Shown here piece by piece: positions 19,246-27,764 of a stretch of DNA of 64,000 nt. Each line of letters opens with the position of its first letter. Position 1 is the stretch's first letter. The notes below the pieces were generated by a model that saw only the letters and a list, made by a program, of their open reading frames with translations, was not told the origin of the DNA and ran no database searches. The DNA is from Kalmanozyma brasiliensis GHG001 (Eukaryota; Basidiomycota; Ustilaginomycetes; Ustilaginales), in contig NW_015961989.1 of assembly GCF_000497045.1 (NCBI RefSeq), forward strand, positions 310,001 through 374,000. The letters are read 5' to 3'. Made by a program: the position numbers and the translations under genes.

Positions 19246-22200
19246 TTACTGCCCTTTGTACCTCTGCTTCTCAAACACGCCCCAAACTCTCTTCATCAGC
19301 ACTTTCCCTGCGGAATCCAACAGTCCCACCATCGCAGCGTCTCTCTGTCTGACACCCATCACCTCGCACACGGTCATCATGCCCACCTCCAATTCCTTCC
19401 TCACCTCCGCATCCACTACGGCACCTTGGACGGTGAGACATCTCAAATACGCCACCAACACCCCTGTGGCATGCTTGCCAAACGGTTTGGCCAGACTTTC
19501 GGCCTTGCCCCCTCCCGCGAGGGGGACGCTCTTGACCACCAACCCCGAGAGAAGTCGTGCCAAGCCCCTCGCTTCGCCCACGCCGAGGGGCGGGACCAGA
19601 ACGGGATCGAGCCAGGTCGGAAGGTCGCGTCGCAAAGTCCTCCTCTGCGATCCCGATGCACCCCCTCCGTTGCGAAGTTGACGGAACAACGTCACCAGTC
19701 TAGCCAGGAGCAGCGACAGCTGCGGCAGAAAGCCCGACATCAGATCCTGACGCAATCGCAACAGTGTGCCCAACGTCGACACCATTCCGCCAAAGATCTT
19801 CGCTCGGACTACCTCCAGCTCGCTTCGCTCGAGGTGGACCAAAGCGCGCGCTGGCTCGTCGGCCATACTCGGCCCCGTGAGCGTGGCAAACAGCTGCAGG
19901 AGCGCACCCATGTCTTGCGTTCGGAGCAGCATCGCGTGGTTCCCACAGAGGTCGTCGAGGGCGCAGACGGCGGAGACAATGGATCGGAGCTTGATAGGTC
20001 CTGCGGTGGCGGTGTTGAGAATCGCCAACCAGGAAGATAGGTGCGAGCGAGCAACTTTGGATGTTCCCTCTGGTGCACTGCCGAGCACGAGGCCGAGGGT
20101 CGTGGTGAGCGCCGCTTGATCGTTGTCCACCCCGGCATCGGCGACGAGACTCGCCGTCCCGCGCAAGATCAGCAGGAGGTTGGAGAGGACTTCGTCGTAC
20201 TGCTCCGCAGTGAAGCGCGAGACGATGCGCTGCAGTCCTTCTGTGAGGCGTCGCTGCTCTCGAAGCCCACTCAGCGATGCGACCAGCGCTGCGTAGGTGC
20301 GGCAGATAACAAGGGCGGTCTGAGAACCGCTGGACACCCGGCCGTGCAGATCGATGCTTCGCAGCAGCTCGAGCGTCACGTCGGCTGCAGATCGCAGGAT
20401 CTTTTGTCGTTCATTTGCTTCGGCGTCGATGAGGGCTTGGGCGCGGCCGAAGACGGTGCACAGCGTCTCCACAATCTCCTTGGACAATGCCAGCGTGTCG
20501 CTACTGTCCGTGCCAGCCTCGCCAAGAAGCCGTACCTCCCGCAGGTGATACAGGGAGATGTCGAGCGCCTGTGCGATGTCGCCAAGGGTGTCGAGGTTTA
20601 TGTATCTTTGGTCGATGATTGCGCGAATGTTTCTCGTAGCGGGGTCGCCTTGGTCGGACGGCTTGTCAGCTATGAGACTGCTGAGAATGGAAGACGTCTC
20701 TTGAGCAGCACGCATTTTGAGCGTGATATGACCCTTCTTGCTGCTTGCCTCCACAGCTGCTTCCTGGCGCAGCTGCTTGGCGACGTCAAAAAGTCGCTGC
20801 GAGATGCCTGACTTTTGCACGCTCCTCGCTCGTAGCGCCCGAACAACGGCAGAGAAGGCGGCGAGCGTAGCGCGTTTCCAAGCTTGATCGTACTTCTCCT
20901 CCGCGCTGCTATCCTGCAAGGACAAGAACGCGTCCAGGGAGGCGAAAGGGTCCTCGTCGCTAACGCTCGTCTCTGTGGCATAGTCTTGCAGCGCTCTCGA
21001 GATCAAAGTGCGCAGCTGCGTCCAAGATGCTGTGAAGTGCTTGCTGCCTGTAGATGCCCCTTGATGAGCAGATTCGACGTCACGATCGAGCGCAAGAAGA
21101 GCCTTGATCAAGGGTCCACGTGCGCTTTTGTGCACCCACTCGGTCGGAGTAGTCCAAAGCGCCGCGGTGGAATCCAGCCTAAGTTCAAGGTCTGCTTGAG
21201 ACGATACCTCTCGTTGGACAATCTCGACGATCTGCCTGCGCCAATTGGGCAGCTCGAGAAACGAGGCATTGCGCAACGCCGTAGAAGTGATGTATCGCAT
21301 CCCGCTCTGGACGTCGTCCTTTCGCAGACTGGGCTGCGCTGTTCGAACGAGAGTGCGAGCGAGCGCTTGAACGATCTCGCCATCTGCGATCGCATCAAAA
21401 AGGGGTGCCCATCGGGTCACGATCGCCATCCAGAGCATCTGCATCAGCTCGCCACGCGATCGAATGTGATCAGGGCTGCCTGCCCATGCTCCTGCAACCG
21501 AAGCGTGTGTCGACTGCAGTCCGCTAAGCAGGTCATGAAGGTGACCCTTGTCTTCCGAGATCAGTCGACAGTATCGCGATCCCTGCAGTCCGAGGAAGGT
21601 ATCCCGCTCTGCACGCTGCAGCAGGCTCTGCACGATCTGGAACTGCAATTGTAACATCTGGGGTCCCCCATCTTGCGATGACAACAGCTCAAGGAGAGAG
21701 TCTGCTCGCTCGTCGAACGCCTCCTCGAGACACGGAAGGCTCTCTGTCGGCAGGGATCCGTCGAGCTTGACCGCCTCGGATGGGTCGTAGCGCCACTTCT
21801 CTGAGAGCAGCGCTTGTCTGACACGCAGCGCAGCTGCTGCTACACCGCAGATGGCGGGCGAGGATGGGGACGAGAGGCAAGCGTCGATGCATGGAAGAAT
21901 CAGATTATTGTGCAGGTCCTCCGCAGCAGCAACAGAGCGAGCGCGAAGAGTGGGCGCCAAATTGACGCTCTGCAGCACTTGGGCAGCAATCTGAAGCTGC
22001 GCGGTCAGCGCAGCTGCCCCTTCTGCCTTTGCATTGTCGGTCTTGCTTGGACTGCTCTGGGAAGTGCGCTGCTTCTTTGATGCTTTCGGAGTCGCGCTGG
22101 TCTGCAGTACAGCGGTCAAGCCCTGAGACAGGCTTGTTAGCCTGTGAATGAGGTCCGACACCTGCATCGGCGTCACGTTGTCGCGACAGAGCTTTCCGAG

Positions 22201-23994
22201 TTCAGCCAGGAAGGTCTGAGACGCGAAGAGAGGCGAGAAGAGTGACCCATCAGGCGACTGGGCGGAGAACTCGGCTGCAAAGGGAAGGCTGCCAAGGATC
22301 GTGTTGACGAGGTTCGGGATGCTTCGGAATCTGGCGTCGATAACCGCAACGGCCCGGAAAAGGTCGAGCGCCGCAAGCGTGGACATCGACAGCTCTTCCG
22401 GAAGCCACAAAGCTTCTTTAGAGACACGTTGGGCTGCGACCATGGCGAATATCGACGTCAATTCCGGTTCGATGATGGCCTTTTCGAGTTGCCAGAGCGA
22501 CGTGAGGCAGCTGAAGTGGTCGGCAATCTCGACTTGATTCGCTGGCCCTGGCTCAGTGATGGCTCGACGCAATTCTTGACGAACGACATCGGAGATGACG
22601 TTGAAATACGAGCGCCACTCTTCGTGTTCTTCGCATCCCATGATGTAAAGACCGTTGCTCTCGATGCTGCGCAGCAAGCCTCGTCTTGGCGCTGCACTTT
22701 CTCGGCAGAACTTAGACGTATCAGAGGATTTGGCAAGGTGCGGCAGGAGCGGGAAGAGCCACTCGGAGAGCATCGTCTTGCGAACGAGAGAAAGCTGAGC
22801 TTCACGGACGGTGCCCGAAGAGGTGTTGCTGAAGCTGACTATCGAGTTGAGTGCCTCACTTCGATAAAGCTTCGCGTAGAGGAGATTGGTGAGCGCAGGA
22901 AGACAGCTGAGCGTGACGCTTTCGAGCGCTTCGTCCTCCATGAAGCCGTGCAATTGAGCGACGATACCTGCGGTGGGAACTTTTGCCTCCTTCCAGGTCG
23001 GCCTTGCCGTTATCTGCGCTTGACGTCCTGCTTGCAAGAGCGAACGCTGGACGTCCTCGGTGAATAAGGACTCAGCAGCGATCTGCTGTAAAGCCTCGAT
23101 TGTCGCCAATTCTTGCGCTGTGTATAAGCCGTCTTCAGCGTCTCGTGTTCCAAGTGCGTACAGAGCACGCAAGAGAGACAGGAAGGCATGGCTGCAAAAG
23201 TGCTGATGGTTTCGTTTGGCATTTGAGCCGTATTGCAACGCAGTCGACCAAGGCTTGACGATGGCTAGGAGGATCGTGAGCCCCTTCTGCTGCTCTTTCA
23301 CGCCACGTGACTCGGCGAAGAAGTCGAGCCAAGCCTGTATCGAGTCTGTGGCTGCCTCGATGTTGGTGGCTGCTGTTCTTGACGTAGCTGGAGGGAGCAG
23401 CTTCTCTAGAGACACCGATGCGGAAGAGAGCAACTCCTCCAGCTGAGACTGCGATAGAGTCTGATCTTGAGCAAGTTTTCTCGCAAAGGCGCCAGCGAGA
23501 GCGAGGACAGGCTGAGTGTTGGCAAGGTGAGACAGCCAACTGCGCTTGGCTGCTTCGGAGAGGTCCGCCTGGTTGCTGGTCTGGGCGGTGACGATGCCGG
23601 CAAGAAGCTGCCATGCTTTGAGATTCAGCTCGACTGTCCCTGCTGATGTCGAGGACTGCTGCTGTTGGTGTTGCTTCGCCTTGTTCTTTCCCTTGTTGGG
23701 TGTGCCAGGAGCCGCGGCGGACGGAGAAGCCTTCAGCGAAGAGCAAAGGTATTCGAGGACCCATTGCGATAGCAGATCTGCCTTTTTGGGCACAAAGAAG
23801 CTGTCTGTTTGCCATGCTTCGAGGGCAATGTCGATCTTGCTGACTCCGTTTGATGGTGGTTGCGGTACACGGAGGGTCTTGACGAGCTGTTCTGAGGTTG
23901 TTATGGAAGCCGAGGCCAGTGCTGACGAGCCTGGACTCGTTCCTGCACTCGGCCCAGCCGCGACCGTCGCACTACTCCGTGTCGCTGTCGGCAT
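19246..23994 (-). CDS. URB2: Urb2/Npa2-like nucleolar pre-ribosome protein
   Basis: Frame of 1582 residues from the Met at 23994 (MPTATRSSATVAAGPSAG). Urb2 (Npa2) works with Npa1, Dbp6 and Rsa3 in early 60S pre-ribosomal particles. Most of the protein is alpha-helical, repeat-like sequence without motifs. The C-terminal segment of about 200 residues carries the family signature: LLRLRQDLMSGFLPQLSLLL, LARLLSGLVVKSVPLAGGGK, then VAYLRCLTVQGAVVDAEVRK, EVGMMTVCEVMGVRQRDAAM and VLMKRVWGVFEKQRYKGQ. The frame stays open for 92 codons upstream to 24270, but that part overlaps the short divergent promoter and reads like leader, so I prefer the later start. Length fits fungal Urb2 proteins (1200-1600 residues). 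Confidence 0.82.
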   Translation of the reverse strand: MPTATRSSATVAAGPSAGTSPGSSALASASITTSEQLVKTLRVPQPPSNGVSKIDIALEAWQTDSFFVPKKADLLSQWVLEYLCSSLKASPSAAAPGTPNKGKNKAKQHQQQQSSTSAGTVELNLKAWQLLAGIVTAQTSNQADLSEAAKRSWLSHLANTQPVLALAGAFARKLAQDQTLSQSQLEELLSSASVSLEKLLPPATSRTAATNIEAATDSIQAWLDFFAESRGVKEQQKGLTILLAIVKPWSTALQYGSNAKRNHQHFCSHAFLSLLRALYALGTRDAEDGLYTAQELATIEALQQIAAESLFTEDVQRSLLQAGRQAQITARPTWKEAKVPTAGIVAQLHGFMEDEALESVTLSCLPALTNLLYAKLYRSEALNSIVSFSNTSSGTVREAQLSLVRKTMLSEWLFPLLPHLAKSSDTSKFCRESAAPRRGLLRSIESNGLYIMGCEEHEEWRSYFNVISDVVRQELRRAITEPGPANQVEIADHFSCLTSLWQLEKAIIEPELTSIFAMVAAQRVSKEALWLPEELSMSTLAALDLFRAVAVIDARFRSIPNLVNTILGSLPFAAEFSAQSPDGSLFSPLFASQTFLAELGKLCRDNVTPMQVSDLIHRLTSLSQGLTAVLQTSATPKASKKQRTSQSSPSKTDNAKAEGAAALTAQLQIAAQVLQSVNLAPTLRARSVAAAEDLHNNLILPCIDACLSSPSSPAICGVAAAALRVRQALLSEKWRYDPSEAVKLDGSLPTESLPCLEEAFDERADSLLELLSSQDGGPQMLQLQFQIVQSLLQRAERDTFLGLQGSRYCRLISEDKGHLHDLLSGLQSTHASVAGAWAGSPDHIRSRGELMQMLWMAIVTRWAPLFDAIADGEIVQALARTLVRTAQPSLRKDDVQSGMRYITSTALRNASFLELPNWRRQIVEIVQREVSSQADLELRLDSTAALWTTPTEWVHKSARGPLIKALLALDRDVESAHQGASTGSKHFTASWTQLRTLISRALQDYATETSVSDEDPFASLDAFLSLQDSSAEEKYDQAWKRATLAAFSAVVRALRARSVQKSGISQRLFDVAKQLRQEAAVEASSKKGHITLKMRAAQETSSILSSLIADKPSDQGDPATRNIRAIIDQRYINLDTLGDIAQALDISLYHLREVRLLGEAGTDSSDTLALSKEIVETLCTVFGRAQALIDAEANERQKILRSAADVTLELLRSIDLHGRVSSGSQTALVICRTYAALVASLSGLREQRRLTEGLQRIVSRFTAEQYDEVLSNLLLILRGTASLVADAGVDNDQAALTTTLGLVLGSAPEGTSKVARSHLSSWLAILNTATAGPIKLRSIVSAVCALDDLCGNHAMLLRTQDMGALLQLFATLTGPSMADEPARALVHLERSELEVVRAKIFGGMVSTLGTLLRLRQDLMSGFLPQLSLLLARLVTLFRQLRNGGGASGSQRRTLRRDLPTWLDPVLVPPLGVGEARGLARLLSGLVVKSVPLAGGGKAESLAKPFGKHATGVLVAYLRCLTVQGAVVDAEVRKELEVGMMTVCEVMGVRQRDAAMVGLLDSAGKVLMKRVWGVFEKQRYKGQ

Positions 23995-24363
23995 GTTGCT
24001 CCTGATGATCTGCTCGTACGCCTTGCGAGACAGGTGAGGAGGTCGTCGTTGATGTTGAGGAGAGCCTGAGTACCAAGGCTGTCTTTGGTTGTGGAGGACA
24101 CGAACTCCAAAAGTCAACTCAAAAAAAGTTTGAGGCAGCAGACCGCTTCCTCGAGAAGACCCTGAATTTAAGATTTTGCTTTGGCCAAAGAAGAGCAGTG
24201 TTCTTCTTATCGCGCGAGAAGAGCAGCCCAGCCCTTCTTCCGTTCGAGGTTTTCGGACAAGTGTCACCAAACCATCATCTCGCTTTGACCTTCACCATCT
24301 TCGCCAGCATATCCCTCCATCGTCACCTGCAACAGACCCGTCGACCACGCACATACCATCACG
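23995..24363. promoter_or_regulatory. short divergent promoter, URB2 and bL36m
   Basis: Only 369 bases separate the chosen URB2 start from the mitochondrial ribosomal protein start on the opposite strand, so the two genes must share regulatory DNA. The centre contains an A-run (24120-24127) and AT-richer sequence (24165-24180). No binding motif can be named with confidence. Confidence 0.5.
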
Positions 24364-24778
24364 ATGCTCCAGACCACCCTCCGCGCCCTCTCGAGGCGCA
24401 CAGCGGCCGTCGCGCCAGCACAGGTCCGACTCTGCTCCTCCTCCGCCTGCTCGTCCACCCTGCTCAAGAGCGCATCGCTCAAGTCTCCTTCGCTCGCCTC
24501 GTCTTCCACACTCGCATCGACATCACCAGCATCATCAGCGTTGAAGTCGCTGGATCAGCAGCAGAGGGGCATGAAGGTGCGCTCGTCCGTCAAGAAGTTC
24601 TGCGACGGCTGCTCGGTCGTCCGCCGCAAGGGGAGGCTCTATGTGATCTGCAGCAAGGATCCCAAGCACAAGCAGGTACGTATGAACACTTCTGAGACTC
24701 TCGTTTGTTTGAGCAAGTAGCTGACTCGTTTCTGTCCGTTCCTTCGCTCCAATCTCTACTCTACAGCGTCAGGGCTAA
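24364..24778 (+). CDS. RTC6: mitochondrial large-subunit ribosomal protein bL36m (2 exons)
   Basis: Exon 1 is 24364-24675 and exon 2 is 24767-24778; the 91-nt intron has a GTACGT donor and CTACAG acceptor in phase 0. Exon 2 encodes only RQG and the stop. The spliced protein has 107 residues: a Ser/Arg/Leu-rich presequence of about 68 residues, then the complete bL36 core beginning [20 protein letters not shown], with zinc-ribbon residues Cys-x2-Cys, a third Cys in YVICSKD, a His in PKHKQ, and the universal KQRQG ending. Without splicing the core would end in a wrong tail, so the terminal mini-exon is well supported. It belongs to the 54S mitochondrial ribosome; yeast Rtc6 is the counterpart. 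Confidence 0.93.
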
Positions 24779-25001
24779 CGCGATACACAGAACCATATGA
24801 TCGACTCAACCACTTTCACCCTTTGTACTTGTACGGAACTCATCTGCCTCGACATGCATCTTTCACACTGAGTTCGGACAGACTTGGACGATGTGGGCGG
24901 ATACTCGGACATGAGTAGCTGACATTCCTTGCTTTTCCGCACCGCTACGATGAGTCGCTGAATGCGTGTGTTTGGAGTAGACGCTCTGCTAGAATCTCCC
25001 C

Positions 25002-26822
25002 TCACTCCGGCTGCTTCGCCTCCTGCTGCTGGATCAGCCCTTCAATCTCCCGAATCTCCATCTCGACATCGGCCATCCTCTGATTGACCCCGCTGAGCCT
25101 CTCCTTGAGCTTGCTCTCGTACTCTTCGTCCGAGACGCTCCTGATCGGCATAGCATTCTTGACCTTTCCCATCCAGCCTGTTTTCCCCTCGTCCTTCTTC
25201 ACCTCTGCGATCGGGGCGACAGCTTGGGACGCTGCGACTGCTGCGTCGCTCCCATTCGGCACTGCCACCTGTCTTGGTGCTGGCCTGATCATCGTATCCC
25301 GCACAATCCTCGCTTCGTTCCCCAAAAACTGCAACCCGGCACACGCAACCCCAAAAGTCACCACGCCCTTGTGCACCGCCCCCACTCCTCTCGTTAGCAC
25401 CGCCGCCCCTGCGCCCACCACCGCACCCGCCAGGCTCGAAGCAAGCACCTTGTCCGAATGCCTGTTCGTCGCCACCGTCCTCAATCGCATCGTGCGCTCC
25501 TTCAAATCCGGTCCGCTCGAAGTCCGATTCAACACGGGAGACATGACGTACTCCCGCACCGCAAAGAACGGAAAGGCAAAGGCGAAGGATGAAAAGGCCA
25601 TTCGAGTACCAAGCACGGTTCCGGCACCTTGACGACCACGCAGGACGCCGTAGATCGAACCGCCCACGCCACCGGCGAGCGCGGTGAGAAGGGAGCCTTT
25701 GACGACTTGGATGGGTGCGTCGGATTCGAGCTGGTAGGTGCTGGAAGGGGGTGGTTCGAGGACAGAGAAGACGCCGTAGCCGCGTTTGGCGTTGCGTGCC
25801 GACTTAGCGGCGGGATCGTCGAGGAACTCGTTGTTGCCCCAGCCGCTCGATTGCGGGGAGAACGTGGCGGGCGAGGACCAGCGTGGATCGTCCTCGGCGC
25901 CGGAGAGCGTCATCACTGGCTCGTCACGGTTGCGAGGAGGGGCGCGTGGCGACGAGGGCGCACCCGAGGACTGTGGTCGAGCTGCTGGGTTGGCGGCGGT
26001 AGAGAAGGTCGAGGGATCCTGCGAGTTGTTCTGCCCGGACTGGGACGAGGCCGTTCGGTTGCCGTAGGCGGTGCGAGCGTTGTCCTGTCGGATCTTGTCC
26101 CACTTGCTGGGCTCGACGCCGCGTTCGCCTCGCAATTGCGCCCATCGTGTGCCTGCTCCTGTTCCATCCGGCGGGCTGCCTGAAGATGGCTCGGATGCTG
26201 CTGTCCTGCCACCATTGCCGCGTGGGCTCGACGACCCCTGAGCTGCCGAGTATGCGTTGAAAGCATCGGCCGTACTCGCCCCGTTATCGAACCCAGCTCC
26301 GTAGCTCGATGCATCCCTCTCGCCACCCCATTCCTGCTGCTGCTGCGGTTGCTGCGGTTGCTGATCGAACTCCGTCTCGCCATTCAACCCTTTTGGCGGA
26401 GCCACTCCGACCTGCGGTCTCTTCCCCTGTCTCCTCTCCTCCATAGCTCCCGTCAGTACCGCCCTCAAATGCTGTGGATCCTCCACATCCTTCAGCACGT
26501 TCCTGCTCATCAGAATTCCAACCGGCATCGTCAAGAACGATCCGCCCAAGCCGCCTACCACGCACCATCCGAGCTTCGATATCAATCTGGGCTGCGGCTT
26601 GCGGCGCGCCAACAGCACCCATGTTCCCGCCGCACCGAGCAGCCAGCCTCCGTATTTGGTCGTGTCGACATTGCGCTTGATCGTCCGGAGAGCGGCGAGC
26701 TCGCGCTGGGTGAGCTGCTTTTCGGACTGGGTGCCGGCGAGACCAGGAAGCGCGGTGGTCCCGGCACCACCAGAGCCAGGACGGTTCGCGCCTTGACCGG
26801 AAGAGGAGGATTGGTCGTTCAT
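25002..26822 (-). CDS. unrecognised multi-pass membrane protein with Gly-rich hydrophobic segments
   Basis: Frame of 606 residues from the Met at 26822 (MNDQSSSSGQGANRPGSGG); a further in-frame Met at 26966 would add 48 residues. Hydrophobic pairs occur near residues 55-110 (GGWLLGAAGTWVLLARRKPQ, WCVVGGLGGSFLTMPVGILM), near 370-430 (SLLTALAGGVGGSIYGVLRG, MAFSSFAFAFPFFAVREYVM) and near 460-520 (VLASSLAGAVVGAGAAVLTR, GVVTFGVACAGLQFLG). A 240-residue disordered Gly/Ser/Gln-rich linker lies between the first and second groups. A short charged helix ends the protein (ESKLKERLSGVNQRMADVEM). Gly-zipper helices of this kind resemble Tim17/22/23-type inner-membrane proteins, but I see no decisive signature. 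Location in mitochondria is a guess. Confidence 0.7.
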   Translation of the reverse strand: MNDQSSSSGQGANRPGSGGAGTTALPGLAGTQSEKQLTQRELAALRTIKRNVDTTKYGGWLLGAAGTWVLLARRKPQPRLISKLGWCVVGGLGGSFLTMPVGILMSRNVLKDVEDPQHLRAVLTGAMEERRQGKRPQVGVAPPKGLNGETEFDQQPQQPQQQQEWGGERDASSYGAGFDNGASTADAFNAYSAAQGSSSPRGNGGRTAASEPSSGSPPDGTGAGTRWAQLRGERGVEPSKWDKIRQDNARTAYGNRTASSQSGQNNSQDPSTFSTAANPAARPQSSGAPSSPRAPPRNRDEPVMTLSGAEDDPRWSSPATFSPQSSGWGNNEFLDDPAAKSARNAKRGYGVFSVLEPPPSSTYQLESDAPIQVVKGSLLTALAGGVGGSIYGVLRGRQGAGTVLGTRMAFSSFAFAFPFFAVREYVMSPVLNRTSSGPDLKERTMRLRTVATNRHSDKVLASSLAGAVVGAGAAVLTRGVGAVHKGVVTFGVACAGLQFLGNEARIVRDTMIRPAPRQVAVPNGSDAAVAASQAVAPIAEVKKDEGKTGWMGKVKNAMPIRSVSDEEYESKLKERLSGVNQRMADVEMEIREIEGLIQQQEAKQPE

Positions 26823-27334
26823 CTGCGTGATATGCTCGAAGGTGAGCTTTCTGCTCCGTGGAAGAGATGACGGTGGTCGTGAGGGGATTGCAGTGAGACC
26901 CTTTGAGGTCGAGCACGAGCCCGAAGCTGGCGATTTGAGAAGAAGCAGAAAGTGGAGGCTGAACAAATTTTCATGGATGTTAGGTTACCAAGCTTGAAGT
27001 CAGGTTTAGCCGACTCCTCCTTCAGGGTCCAAGGCCAACCTAAGCAGACCCCAAGCTGATTCACCGCAAGGCGCATCTTGACGCGACAGCCTTTCATGGA
27101 AGCCTGACTTTGACTGTGATGACGAGCTGATCAGTCGGCTCTGACTCAGGTCCACGCTTCAACAGAGTTACTGCTGAGCGACCTCACTGCTGTCCGAAGC
27201 GTCTCGGTTGATCTGCTGCATTGCGTAACGACGAGCCGCTCGGCTTCGTCTGTCTGTGCTCGCTTCCTATATAAGTTCCTTGACTACGAATCGTCTGCGT
27301 CGACCAAGAACACCTCACCAACTAAATCCTCAAC
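26823..27334. promoter_or_regulatory. divergent promoter region upstream of the 94-residue gene
   Basis: About 510 bases between divergent starts. A clear TATA-like element precedes the plus-strand gene. No other element is recognisable. Confidence 0.5.
27268..27275 (+). promoter_or_regulatory. TATA-like box
   Basis: The sequence TATATAAG lies 60 bases before the ATG at 27335. It is one of the few canonical TATA elements in the window, suggesting a strongly expressed or inducible gene downstream. Confidence 0.55.
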
Positions 27335-27706
27335 ATGACGAACAAGACGACAGACCAGGCCTTCAAGAAGACCCACCAGGTGGTCGGAGCCGGCGGCGGC
27401 CAGCTCGTCGACGATCTCAACGGCAAGATCATGAAGGAGGCTCCCGGTCACGATGGCGTACGTCTTCCCACACCCCACCGCAACTCCCGTTTTTCAACAG
27501 CTTACTGATTTCAAGCTCTTCATCTTGACCTTCGCTCTATACAGAACGTAGCCCTGGAGCAGTCGGGCCAGCAGCGAACGCACAACGAGCAGATCGAACG
27601 CGACCTCGCCAACAAAGGCTACTCGACCCGCCAAACGGACGAGGAGGCGGAGGCGGACGCTGAGCTCAAGAAGAAGCTCGACAAGCGCGGCAACGAAGCT
27701 CAGTAG
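27335..27706 (+). CDS. small hydrophilic protein, 94 residues, 2 exons, not recognised
   Basis: Exon 1 is 27335-27457 (41 codons) and exon 2 is 27545-27706, phase 0, with an 87-nt intron (GTACGT donor, ATACAG acceptor). The product begins MTNKTTDQAFKKTHQVVGAG and continues GGQLVDDLNGKIMKEAPGHD; exon 2 starts NVALEQSGQQRTHNEQIERD. It is rich in Lys, Glu, Asp and Gln, has no hydrophobic segment, and ends in a charged helix (AELKKKLDKRGNEAQ). It is probably a soluble, partly disordered protein. The TATA box, short leader and highly charged composition suggest a small abundant or stress-related protein, but this is inference. The stop lies 58 bases from the stop of the convergent UVRAG-like gene. 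Confidence 0.68.
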
Positions 27707-27764
27707 AATGTCTGCACTGCAATCGACTATCATTCCGCATTTCAACGCCGCGAAAGTATCTGTC

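Noticed and set aside
23995..24270. 92-codon upstream extension of the URB2 frame
   Set aside because: It occupies most of the shared promoter and has leader-like composition; the Met at 23994 gives a more plausible protein start.
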